NCBI GenBank assembly: GCA_964522605.1
Contig: CAZFWV010000077.1
Location: 1 to 23,472 of the forward strand
Direction: 5' to 3'
Length of the DNA stretch: 23,472 nucleotides
From: CAVZLD01 sp964522605
GTDB taxonomy: Bacteria > Planctomycetota > Planctomycetia > Pirellulales > Pirellulaceae
The stretch's first letter is position 1. Every line of letters begins with the position of its first letter. A program made the translations under genes and the position numbers. This document shows, piece after piece, positions 5,960 through 13,524 of this stretch. Below the pieces are notes generated by a model. The model ran no database searches and was not told where the DNA came from. It saw only the letters and a list, made by a program, of their open reading frames with translations.

Positions 5960-8394
5960 GCCGATTCTCCGATCAGATCCGTGACGGTTCGGATGAACGA
6001 ATCATCATGGAAGCTTCCTTTCGTCAGGTAGGCATTCGCCCCAACCTCCAAGCCAAGCAATCGATCTTCTTCGCGATCCTTGTAAGAGACGATAATGATC
6101 GGCAGTTTCGCGAAGCGAGGTTCACGTCGCACGGCACGAATCAGATCGATTCCGTTCATCCGAGGCATATCGACGTCGGTGATTAGTAAATCATATGCTC
6201 GAGTCGCCAACGCGTTCCATCCATCCTGTCCGTCGACCGCGACATCCACATCATACCCGCTCAGTGACAACAATTGTCGCTGAACCTCACGCACGGTGAT
6301 CGAATCGTCGACAATCAGGACCGTCGGCTTTGCCTTGGATTCTTGCGTGCTCAGGGTGGTGACACCGCGGAGTCGACCTTCGCCCAACAATTGATTGATC
6401 GACTGCAGCAGATCGTCGATATCAACGATCAACAATGGATCTCCCGATTCGGTCACCGCGGCTGCCGAAATGTGTGGCACTTTACCCAACCGAGGGTCCA
6501 GCGGACGCACCGCCAAGTCCTGTTCGCCAATGAATCGATCGACGGCCAAGCCACAGTACTGATTCTCCTCCCCCAACACAATCACACTGATGGTTTCACC
6601 GGTCAGATCTGCCGCGGGAAAACCCAAGACCTCGCTCGCGCGGACGAGTCCGACGCAGCGATCATTCAACATGAACTGCAGTTTTCCTTGGATCGGCTGG
6701 ATCTCCTCAACGGGCACCCGCACGATCCGAACGAGTTTCGCCAGTGGAAAGGCATACGGCTCTCCGTCGATCTCCGCGAGGGCCGCTCGAATCACGGACA
6801 GCGTGACCGGCAATCGCAGAGTGAACGTGGTTTCTTGATTCGGCACGGAAAAAACGCGCACGGTGCCCGAGACTTCTTGAACCATCGTACGCACGACGTC
6901 CAAGCCGACGCCCCGCCCCGACACCTCCGTCACTTGCTGCGCCGTCGTGAAGCCGGGCAAAAAGAGAAACTCGAACAACTCCTCGTGACTCATCGAAGCC
7001 GCCATCGTTTCGTTCGCCAGACCTCGCTCGATCACTTTCCGGCGGATTTTTTCCGGATCGATCCCGCGTCCATCGTCACGGACTTGAACCGTCAACATCC
7101 CGGCATGGTGGCGCGCTTCAAGCGTCACCGATCCCACCGGCGGTTTTCCCGCCGCCTCCCGCTCTGCCGGCGTCTCGATTCCATGATCCAGTGAATTGCG
7201 CAAAATGTGATTCAACGGAGCTTCCAGCTTGCGAAGGATGTCGCGGTCGACGGCAACGGCTTCACCCAAAATCTGAAAGCGGACTTGTTTGCCGAGCGTC
7301 CGAGACAGATCGCGGATCATTCGAGGAAACGGCTGCGTCCCTTCTCGAAACGGCCGCATCCGACTGCCGATCACCTGGTGGTAGAGCGCAGTGGACGTGC
7401 TGTCGACATTCCAGAAAGCTTTATCCAATTGCGCGGCATGATCTTGCAGGCGATCCTCGATGGTCCGATTCAGTGATCGCAACTCCTCAATCATCGATGC
7501 TTGCCCGTCAGGTACTCGATCCGCCTGTCCGAGTTGACTGAGCAACGCGGTAAACCGACGTTGAGAATCGCGCAGCATCGCCAGGCCCTGTTGCGTCTTT
7601 TGCAGTCGTCGTGCGTCGATCATTGATTCGCTGGCGAGGCGCATGATTTGATGCAAGCTGGCGGAACTGACGGGAATGGTCCGCGTATCGGCAGCCGGCT
7701 CAACATCGGCGGCCGGAGTCGATGGATCTGCGGGTTTTCCCGGCGCGGTCGCATCGGGCTCCTTGATATCACTCGCACCGGGATCAATATCGGGAGAGCG
7801 GGATTCCTGCCGAGTTGGTTCTTGTCGCACCTCTGGCTCGGCGGGAGCCTCGCCCTCCCGAATGACGGCTTCGCCCGTCTCACTCGGCAGCTCGACCGAA
7901 GCCGGTTCCTTGGTGTCCGGGGTCGCCGGAATGTCAGGGACCTCGGTCGTCGGATCAGCCGATGAGGTTTTCGCCGGTTCCGAACGCTCGCTTGGTGGCG
8001 GTTGACGCAGCTGCGTCGTCAATTGCTGACATTCTTCCGTCTGCTCGACAACCCAGCGATTCGCTTCCTGTTCCTTCAATTGTGCCAGGCCCTGAATCAG
8101 GTCGACACCGCGGAGCAGCTGATCAACACGTGCCGAGGTCAGGGTCTCCGCCCCTCGCTGCACGCCGACAAAGCAGTCCTCCATCGCGTGAGCCAATTCC
8201 ACAATCGGGTCCAGACCGATAATCCGCGCCGCACCCTTGATCGAATGCGCGGCACGCATCAATCCCTCGACGTGCGACAACTCGTCCGGCTTCGCCTCGA
8301 TCGCCAGCAGTCCATCACTCAAGACGGCCGCATGCGATTCGGCTTCCAGCTTGAACAGCTCGAACAACGAAAATCCAGAAAGGTCACCGCTCAT
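5956..8394 (-). CDS. cheA: Hybrid CheA histidine kinase with C-terminal receiver (WspE-like)
   Basis: An 812-residue kinase at the centre of the array. The HPt domain at the N-terminus carries the phosphorylated His50 (AAHSIKGAAR). No P2 domain is visible; instead residues about 130-235 form a Pro/Ala/Glu-rich linker containing a palindromic repeat that encodes REGEAPAEP. Dimerisation region about 240-340. ATPase domain with N-box NHILRNSLDHG (near 400), DDGRGID (near 440) and GRGVGLD (near 495). CheW-like domain about 530-665. The C-terminal receiver has DD near 693, D740 (ITDVDMP) and K792 (LTKGSF), all intact. The HPt-kinase-CheW-REC order is that of WspE and FrzE-type hybrids. ATGA overlap with the upstream cheW; GTGA overlap with cheB. 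It should phosphorylate the REC-phosphatase and CheB. Confidence 0.96.
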   Translation of the reverse strand: MSGDLSGFSLFELFKLEAESHAAVLSDGLLAIEAKPDELSHVEGLMRAAHSIKGAARIIGLDPIVELAHAMEDCFVGVQRGAETLTSARVDQLLRGVDLIQGLAQLKEQEANRWVVEQTEECQQLTTQLRQPPPSERSEPAKTSSADPTTEVPDIPATPDTKEPASVELPSETGEAVIREGEAPAEPEVRQEPTRQESRSPDIDPGASDIKEPDATAPGKPADPSTPAADVEPAADTRTIPVSSASLHQIMRLASESMIDARRLQKTQQGLAMLRDSQRRFTALLSQLGQADRVPDGQASMIEELRSLNRTIEDRLQDHAAQLDKAFWNVDSTSTALYHQVIGSRMRPFREGTQPFPRMIRDLSRTLGKQVRFQILGEAVAVDRDILRKLEAPLNHILRNSLDHGIETPAEREAAGKPPVGSVTLEARHHAGMLTVQVRDDGRGIDPEKIRRKVIERGLANETMAASMSHEELFEFLFLPGFTTAQQVTEVSGRGVGLDVVRTMVQEVSGTVRVFSVPNQETTFTLRLPVTLSVIRAALAEIDGEPYAFPLAKLVRIVRVPVEEIQPIQGKLQFMLNDRCVGLVRASEVLGFPAADLTGETISVIVLGEENQYCGLAVDRFIGEQDLAVRPLDPRLGKVPHISAAAVTESGDPLLIVDIDDLLQSINQLLGEGRLRGVTTLSTQESKAKPTVLIVDDSITVREVQRQLLSLSGYDVDVAVDGQDGWNALATRAYDLLITDVDMPRMNGIDLIRAVRREPRFAKLPIIIVSYKDREEDRLLGLEVGANAYLTKGSFHDDSFIRTVTDLIGESA
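7835..7864 (-). repeat. Palindromic GC-rich repeat encoding REGEAPAEP in the CheA linker
   Basis: Within the low-complexity linker of cheA the minus strand contains CGGGAG (7855-7860) and CTCCCG (7842-7847) around a 7-nt loop, followed by CCGAGCC. It is read as IREGEAPAEP. From memory the same short peptide recurs in unrelated planctomycete proteins, which suggests an interspersed element tolerated in a disordered linker. Only one copy is seen in this window. Confidence 0.5.
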
Positions 8395-9029
8395 GACAAA
8401 GCCGCTTGAAACCGATTCAGCACACGAGGCAGGTCAAGGACTGCTACAAGTTGATTCTGCTGGCGAACTACATTGACCGTGAAATGACCGGTCCGCGAGT
8501 CGGCGGTCAGGGGAGGCGTCTGGAGGTCCTTGGGAATCACCGCAATCACACCATCCACTGCATCCACCTCAACGGTCCACAGGTGAGATTTGTCCTGCAG
8601 AACGATCATCCGTCGACTTTCCCTCGTCGGTAGATCCGTTTGACGCTGCGTCGGTTCTTTGACGGGGGAGCTGATTTCGAGCAGGTTCTTCAAATCGGCG
8701 CACAGAAGCAGATCACCGTCCACATGGCACAATCCGCGAACCAATGCGTTGGTCCGGTGAGGGATCCTATGGACGGGAATCGCATGCGTGACTCTTGCGA
8801 CACTCTTCGCCGAAATCGCGAACGCTTGCTCGCACAGTTGGAAAACAAGCAATCGTTGAACATTTTTGTCGGGCGTCTGCAGCGCTCGCGCGACACGGTC
8901 CGTGGCATCCTGCAAATCCTCAGGCAGCAACGGTTGATCCAATAAACGCTGGATGGCCTGATCGCCAAATACGCTCTTGGCTTCCACCGACTCGGACTTC
9001 CGCGGACTATCACCAGAGGATGCGTTCAT
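8391..9029 (-). CDS. cheW: CheW-like adaptor with N-terminal extension (WspD position)
   Basis: A 212-residue coupling protein, the second CheW of the operon. The CheW fold starts near residue 57 (QRLLVFQLCEQAFAI) and runs to the C-terminus (NQLVAVLDLPRVL). The first 55 or so residues form an extension that is polar up to residue 22 and then helical (AIQRLLDQPLLPEDL). WspD proteins, as I recall, also carry an N-terminal extension with an LLDRPLP-like stretch but with a Cys-rich HCRNC segment before it; that segment is absent here. ATG start overlaps the cheR stop (ATGA), and the stop overlaps the cheA start (ATGA). Two different adaptors in one operon suggest one couples receptor to kinase and the other shapes the array or binds the CheR TPRs; this is inference. 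Confidence 0.88.
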   Translation of the reverse strand: MNASSGDSPRKSESVEAKSVFGDQAIQRLLDQPLLPEDLQDATDRVARALQTPDKNVQRLLVFQLCEQAFAISAKSVARVTHAIPVHRIPHRTNALVRGLCHVDGDLLLCADLKNLLEISSPVKEPTQRQTDLPTRESRRMIVLQDKSHLWTVEVDAVDGVIAVIPKDLQTPPLTADSRTGHFTVNVVRQQNQLVAVLDLPRVLNRFQAALS

Positions 9030-10405
9030 TCTTGAACCTCCGCCTCGCGCGATCGGGCCGCACGCTGACGGTACCGGACGGCTTGCTGAACATCCCCTTC
9101 ACGTTCGCTGATGAGAGCCAATTGAAAAAGCGCCTCCGTGTGGTTCGGCGATAGGTAAACGAGGCGTTCGAATGCGTTTCGCGCCTGATCCAACTGCTGC
9201 AATGCCAAGTAGATATTGCCAAGCAACTCGTATGGGCGAGGATCGGCGGGATTCGTGTTCATGATCGACTGGAGAGTCGACAAGGCCTGACGCAGCTCAC
9301 CGTTATCTGCCTGGACCCGTGCCTGCTCCAATCCGTGTCTCTGCTGTTCAGGGAGCGCATCGGCCGCCATCGCAATATCGTCGTCGAGATCCGACTGCGG
9401 CCGTGCCGCGGAGTTCGGATTCGACCGTTGATTGTCGAGACGCATTTCGGTCGAGGACCATCCTGAGCTTTTCCCATCTCGTGCCGACGACGGCAACGGC
9501 GAATGACCCGCGAGAGGCACTTTCTGCGGATCCGGTTCTGCGCGGACCGCATAGCGGGCAGGCTTTGCCGCGACAACCGGCTTTGCCCGCGCATGTGCGG
9601 AATCAGGCGGCGCGGGTCGCATGGCAAACGCATGCGGTACCGCGATCGGTGAGAATCGCGACCTTAATGCGGCCGTATGCTCCGCATGCCCGACGAACAG
9701 GAGCCCATCGGGACGCAACCACGCTTCCAGCCGATCGACAAGCTGCTCGCGCGCATTGGGATTCAAGTAGATGATCAGGTTGCGACAAAACACGATGTCA
9801 TAGGATCGCGCCGGCGGAGAAAACGACGTGTTGAGCACATCACCGACAACCAGATTCACCGTGGCCATCACTCGACAATCGACTTGAAGCCTGCCGTCCG
9901 CCGGATGCAACCAGGCTTTTGCCCAGGGTGGAGGCGATTCGCGATGAGCTCGAGGAGTGTAGACGCCACGACGCGCGATCGCCAGTGATTGCGTTTGCCG
10001 ATCGACCGCATCCACCACGATGCGACTCCACGGCCAGCCCGCCGCCGCTGCCGTGATCGCCATCGAGTAGGCTTCCTCGCCCGTTGCGCAGGCGACACTC
10101 AGCATCCGCAGATACGTCGTCGCCATCGCACTCTGAAGATACACGCGCAGATGGTCCAACAACAACTCATACGATGCGGGATACCGGAAAAGCCACGTTT
10201 CGGCAACAGCCACTTGGTGAACCAGTAGATCTAGCTCGTCCTCCTGCTGCGTCACTCGCTGGACATAGTCGTCCAAATCGCGCAGTCCCAGTTGACGGCA
10301 CCGTTGCCGCATAAAGGAAACCACACCTTCTTGCTCCAACAGCGCATCCGACAGGCCTGTCGTGCGGGCAAGTTTCTGGCGCAGTTGGGTTTCTTGATCG
10401 GTCAT
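9026..10405 (-). CDS. cheR: CheR-type MCP methyltransferase with C-terminal TPRs (WspC-like)
   Basis: A 459-residue SAM-dependent glutamate methyltransferase that methylates the receptor. N-terminal helical CheR domain 1-90 with VAETWLFR (67-74) in place of the canonical NETxFFR. SAM site with ACATGEEAYS (105-114), acidic residue near 132-135, and FCRNLIIYL (206-214). A low-complexity Pro/Ala/Arg linker (about 265-350) joins two to three TPRs (about 352-450, e.g. DPRPYELLGNIYLALQQLDQA). CheR with TPRs is the WspC and FrzF-like layout. The MCP here ends FQLKS and has no NWETF-type tether peptide, so the enzyme should act without it. ATGA overlaps at both ends with the two cheW genes. Confidence 0.93.
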   Translation of the reverse strand: MTDQETQLRQKLARTTGLSDALLEQEGVVSFMRQRCRQLGLRDLDDYVQRVTQQEDELDLLVHQVAVAETWLFRYPASYELLLDHLRVYLQSAMATTYLRMLSVACATGEEAYSMAITAAAAGWPWSRIVVDAVDRQTQSLAIARRGVYTPRAHRESPPPWAKAWLHPADGRLQVDCRVMATVNLVVGDVLNTSFSPPARSYDIVFCRNLIIYLNPNAREQLVDRLEAWLRPDGLLFVGHAEHTAALRSRFSPIAVPHAFAMRPAPPDSAHARAKPVVAAKPARYAVRAEPDPQKVPLAGHSPLPSSARDGKSSGWSSTEMRLDNQRSNPNSAARPQSDLDDDIAMAADALPEQQRHGLEQARVQADNGELRQALSTLQSIMNTNPADPRPYELLGNIYLALQQLDQARNAFERLVYLSPNHTEALFQLALISEREGDVQQAVRYRQRAARSREAEVQE

Positions 10406-10962
10406 GAAAGCTCTGGAGTCGGTATCCCGTCCACCCGAATCAGTTGTACCATTCCTGTCGGAGTGAGCACGACCGGGCCTAATAGCGATTGTAGACGCAC
10501 CGCCCCCACCGGGTCGATTGTCGACGCGGCTTGCTCGCCCGGTGCGCTGCCGAGCGAGTCGCCTGTCGAACGCGCCTGCCCAGATTTTTGCGGAGAATCA
10601 ATCGCCCGCCCTGCCATGGTCTCCCCGTGGAGCGTCGCCTGCCGATCGACGTCGAGCTGCTCACTACCCAGGACGCGCTGGACCAACAACCCCAGCTTGG
10701 CAGTGTGCAATTCCACGGCTTGCGATTCGACTGAGCGCACGACCAGAATGCGCGCCGTTCTTCGCAAGCCCCGTTCGTCGCGTCCCAGAAGCAGGTCAAA
10801 GTCCAAGAGGGGCAACAGCGTCGCCCGGTAATTGAACAAGCCCTTCATCCATCGCTCGGAGCCCGCGAGTGGCCGCCAACGAACGACAGGAATGACCTCC
10901 ACAATACAGCGAGTCGGAATTGCGAAAGTCTGGTCATCGGAGGTGAAAAACACAACGTGCAC
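10402..10962 (-). CDS. cheW: CheW-like adaptor (WspB position) with internal insertion
   Basis: A 186-residue CheW-like adaptor, the first of two in the operon. CheW signatures are the N-terminal FTSDDQTFAIPT strand pair, VIPVVRWRPLAGSERWMKGLFNYRATLLPLLDF (29-60, split for clarity: VIPVV, GLFNYR, LLPLLDF) and the C-terminal GMVQLIRVDGI. Between about residues 113 and 150 there is a polar Ser/Gly/Ala-rich insertion, likely a surface loop. The start is a GTG at 10962, 6 nt after the MCP stop; no good Shine-Dalgarno is visible, so coupling to MCP translation is likely. A second in-frame GTG three codons later is possible. The stop overlaps cheR as ATGA. Confidence 0.87.
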   Translation of the reverse strand: MHVVFFTSDDQTFAIPTRCIVEVIPVVRWRPLAGSERWMKGLFNYRATLLPLLDFDLLLGRDERGLRRTARILVVRSVESQAVELHTAKLGLLVQRVLGSEQLDVDRQATLHGETMAGRAIDSPQKSGQARSTGDSLGSAPGEQAASTIDPVGAVRLQSLLGPVVLTPTGMVQLIRVDGIPTPELS

Positions 10963-10968
10963 GGAAGA

Positions 10969-13059
10969 TCACGACTTCAGTTGAAAAGAGGCGATCGACG
11001 ACTTGAGGGATTCAATCGCGCGATACAGGTCATCCCCTGCCTGTGCGTACTCACGGATGGCTTCCGAAGTCTGCTGAGCATGTGATGTCAGCTGCGACAT
11101 CGCCTGGCTGATCTGGTCGGCTCCCTGCGCCTGGCTCTGCATACTCTCATTTACCCGCTCAAATTGCTCCGTGTTCGTATTGACACGTTCGATAATCTGC
11201 GACATCTGCCGGCTGATCTGGACTACGTCTTCAACACTGCGCCGAACTTGCTCCGTGAACCGATCCATTTCCATGACACCGGCGGAGACGGCCGACTGCA
11301 TCTGATGAACCATCTGCCCGATATCGAGCGTTGCGGCTGCGGTTTGATCGGCGAGTCGCCGAATTTCGCGGGCAACGACCAGAAAGCCGACACCGTATTC
11401 GCCCGCCTTCTCGGCTTCAATGGCCGCATTAACGCTCAACAAATTCGTCTGATCCGCCACCTTGGTGATCGTGGTTACAATTCCTGTGATATCAGAAGCC
11501 TTCTCATTGATCACCGCCAGTTTTTCGCCGATCGGTCCGGTTGCACGGTCCAGCTCGCGCATGTTGTTTTCCATATCATGGAGTCGAGCATTTCCCGCCG
11601 TCGCCAAATCGCGAGTACCCACCGCAACTTCATTCACGTCACGCATCGTATCGACTAACTCGGTCGTTGTCGCAGAGATCTCCTTGGCTGCAGCGGCAAT
11701 TTGGTTGGCCGAGGCGCCAAATGAACTGAAGGCCTCGGACTGTTGGCGGCTCGTGGCGGTCAGTTGTGTCGCCGTTGAGTTCAACTGGATGCTAGCCTGT
11801 TTGACGTTTCCGATCAGACCATTCAGGTTGTTCGTCATCTTCCTGATCGACCGCAAGAGGATCCCCGTTTCGTCCTGGCACGTGCCCGCCTTGATCTCGC
11901 GCGAGAGGTCTCCATTGGCAACCTGCTCCGCCGCTTCCACGGCCAGGTTCACTCGCCGACTCAAGCGATACGAGATGGTCAGCAAGAGCGCGATAATGAT
12001 TCCCACACCGGTCAGAGCCAGCGCGATCCGTTGCAGCAACTGTCTCCAAATCGGCCCCGTCGTCAAGCCTTCTGCCTCGCGCAGCACCAACGTCCATCCG
12101 CTCGTTGGCACATCGGCGACGGCGAAAAAATACTGAGCATCATCGGTAGGATCGTCTTCGAGCACTGGCTTCTTGGGATGGGGTCTGCGGGTGAGCTTTG
12201 AAAAGAGTTCGTCGTACTCTGTCTGCGAAACCTGCTGCGTTCGCAATAAGTCCTCGGTCGATTCCGCTCCCGTGTCAAGTGGATCCGTTGTCGCAGCAAT
12301 AAAACTTCCACGGGAACTGATCAAGAAGCAATCTGCGGATTTTCCATCTCTATTTCCTTCTTCGGATTCATCCTTCACATCTGACTGCAGCAAGGATTCG
12401 ATATCCGACAATGCGATATCCATGCCCGCGATGCCTTTGAATTCTGCGTCGATGATGATGGGGAAGACTTGCTCGACGATCATCTTTCCCTGGTAGACGT
12501 ACGGCTCGGTGATAAACGGCTTTGCCTTCTTCGTCTTTAAGTACTCCTCCTTGGCGCCGTCGTAGTAGAGGCTGGATTCCATGTCGACCAGCGGCTCCAG
12601 TTTTATTGTGCGATCCCGGGCATTGCTGACGAACCAATACGGAATGAAGCGGCCATTCGAATTCATCGATTCCGCGGGGAGTACACCCAGCGATTCGGCA
12701 TCTTTCCCGTCGGCATTCGGCTCATATCCAAAGTACGCACCGGTGATGGCATCGTCACTCTCGAGCACGTCGCGAGCAAACGCCAGAGACGCCTGACGAT
12801 CACCAAACATCCCGGCTTCCTGTGCCTGCGCCATCCGCTGCGTCGATTGAACAACTCGTCCGTGAATCGATTCGATCTTCGAGGCAATTAACTCGGCCTG
12901 TAGTTGCAGACGTTTTTCGCTCGCTTCGCGCATCGCCCGCCAATTGGCGCGTGCCGACAGGACGATGATCGTACTGAGCACCAGTAGCGTCGGAAGGACG
13001 ACATAGAGGAGCATCCGCCCCAGGATCCGGTGGCGGAGATGATGAAGCAGCTCGGACAT
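10969..13059 (-). CDS. Methyl-accepting chemoreceptor with dCache-like sensor (WspA position)
   Basis: About 696 residues. I chose the ATG at 13059 because it gives a standard receptor N-terminus (MSELLHHLRHRILGRMLLYVV); the extra 101 codons upstream read like noncoding sequence. TM1 about 12-36, a periplasmic domain of about 300 residues, TM2 about 338-362, HAMP about 360-415, then the signalling coiled coil to the end. The periplasmic part has dCache-type features (AITGAYFGYEPN, KPFITEPYVYQGKMIVEQVFPII). The hairpin tip reads DQTNLLSVNAAIEAEKAGEYG then GFLVVAREIRRLADQT, the WspA/ACF-like tip with GEYG. No C-terminal CheR-tether pentapeptide. It probably senses a small ligand (amino acid or organic acid are common for dCache); the ligand is unknown. 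Confidence 0.93.
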   Translation of the reverse strand: MSELLHHLRHRILGRMLLYVVLPTLLVLSTIIVLSARANWRAMREASEKRLQLQAELIASKIESIHGRVVQSTQRMAQAQEAGMFGDRQASLAFARDVLESDDAITGAYFGYEPNADGKDAESLGVLPAESMNSNGRFIPYWFVSNARDRTIKLEPLVDMESSLYYDGAKEEYLKTKKAKPFITEPYVYQGKMIVEQVFPIIIDAEFKGIAGMDIALSDIESLLQSDVKDESEEGNRDGKSADCFLISSRGSFIAATTDPLDTGAESTEDLLRTQQVSQTEYDELFSKLTRRPHPKKPVLEDDPTDDAQYFFAVADVPTSGWTLVLREAEGLTTGPIWRQLLQRIALALTGVGIIIALLLTISYRLSRRVNLAVEAAEQVANGDLSREIKAGTCQDETGILLRSIRKMTNNLNGLIGNVKQASIQLNSTATQLTATSRQQSEAFSSFGASANQIAAAAKEISATTTELVDTMRDVNEVAVGTRDLATAGNARLHDMENNMRELDRATGPIGEKLAVINEKASDITGIVTTITKVADQTNLLSVNAAIEAEKAGEYGVGFLVVAREIRRLADQTAAATLDIGQMVHQMQSAVSAGVMEMDRFTEQVRRSVEDVVQISRQMSQIIERVNTNTEQFERVNESMQSQAQGADQISQAMSQLTSHAQQTSEAIREYAQAGDDLYRAIESLKSSIASFQLKS

Positions 13060-13524
13060 GTGGCACAACTCGCAAAGCGGAGAACAACTAGCAGCCGACG
13101 GACCGACAGGTGCCGCCATCAGAGAGGAAGGAACCGCTCCAGGAGGTCGCATTGCGGCACGGATCTTCAATGATCGGGCCTGTTTTCCGATGAGTTGCCG
13201 ACCGGCCTCGACCCTGAGGCGCAACGCAAACCACCCAACCGGAGAATCGCCCGCCCGGATTCTCTTCATCCTAGTTCTCAGCCCCAAGCCATTCAACAGA
13301 ATCCACACCAAATGTTCAAAGATCTGATCGCACGGACAATCGGCCAATCCGTCGATCGGCAACCTGCGGGAGAACGGCCGAAAATTGGGCTGACGAAGGA
13401 GCGGAAGCCAGGGAACGAGAGAACGAGCAAGCGAGCCTAACTCCGCGTCCTTCCGCGCAGCTCCGCGGCCATATTCCTAAATGTCGCACGGACTTGTGCG
13501 GGACAATGAGAGTGCATCGTTGGA
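13060..13524. other. Intergenic stretch upstream of the chemosensory operon
   Basis: This 465-nt gap must hold the operon promoter, since the seven genes downstream are continuous. I cannot pick out a convincing -35/-10 pair. An open frame continues upstream of the MCP start to 13362, but its translation is rich in Arg, Pro, Cys and Gly, resembles no protein, and is not preceded by a ribosome-binding site. The high end has a hairpin (13482-13505) and, at 13400-13470, short repetitive GAACGAGAGAACGAGCAAGCGAGC-like and CTCCGCG-rich sequence related in style to the repeats at 3582-3651 and 16835-16930. Confidence 0.5.
13482..13505 (-). terminator. Possible terminator hairpin after the beta-propeller gene
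   Basis: CGCAC (13485-13489) pairs with GTGCG (13496-13500), extended by TGT/ACA with a two-base GG bulge. It lies 20 nt after the stop of the beta-propeller gene and on the minus strand is followed by the weakly U-rich ATTTAGG. The short stem and poor U-tract make this only a possible terminator. Confidence 0.3.

Noticed and set aside
6274..7194. 306-codon plus-strand open frame
   Set aside because: Antisense to cheA with no recognisable motifs.
13060..13362. 101-residue N-terminal extension of the chemoreceptor
   Set aside because: Composition is not protein-like and the start at 13059 gives a normal receptor N-terminus just before TM1.
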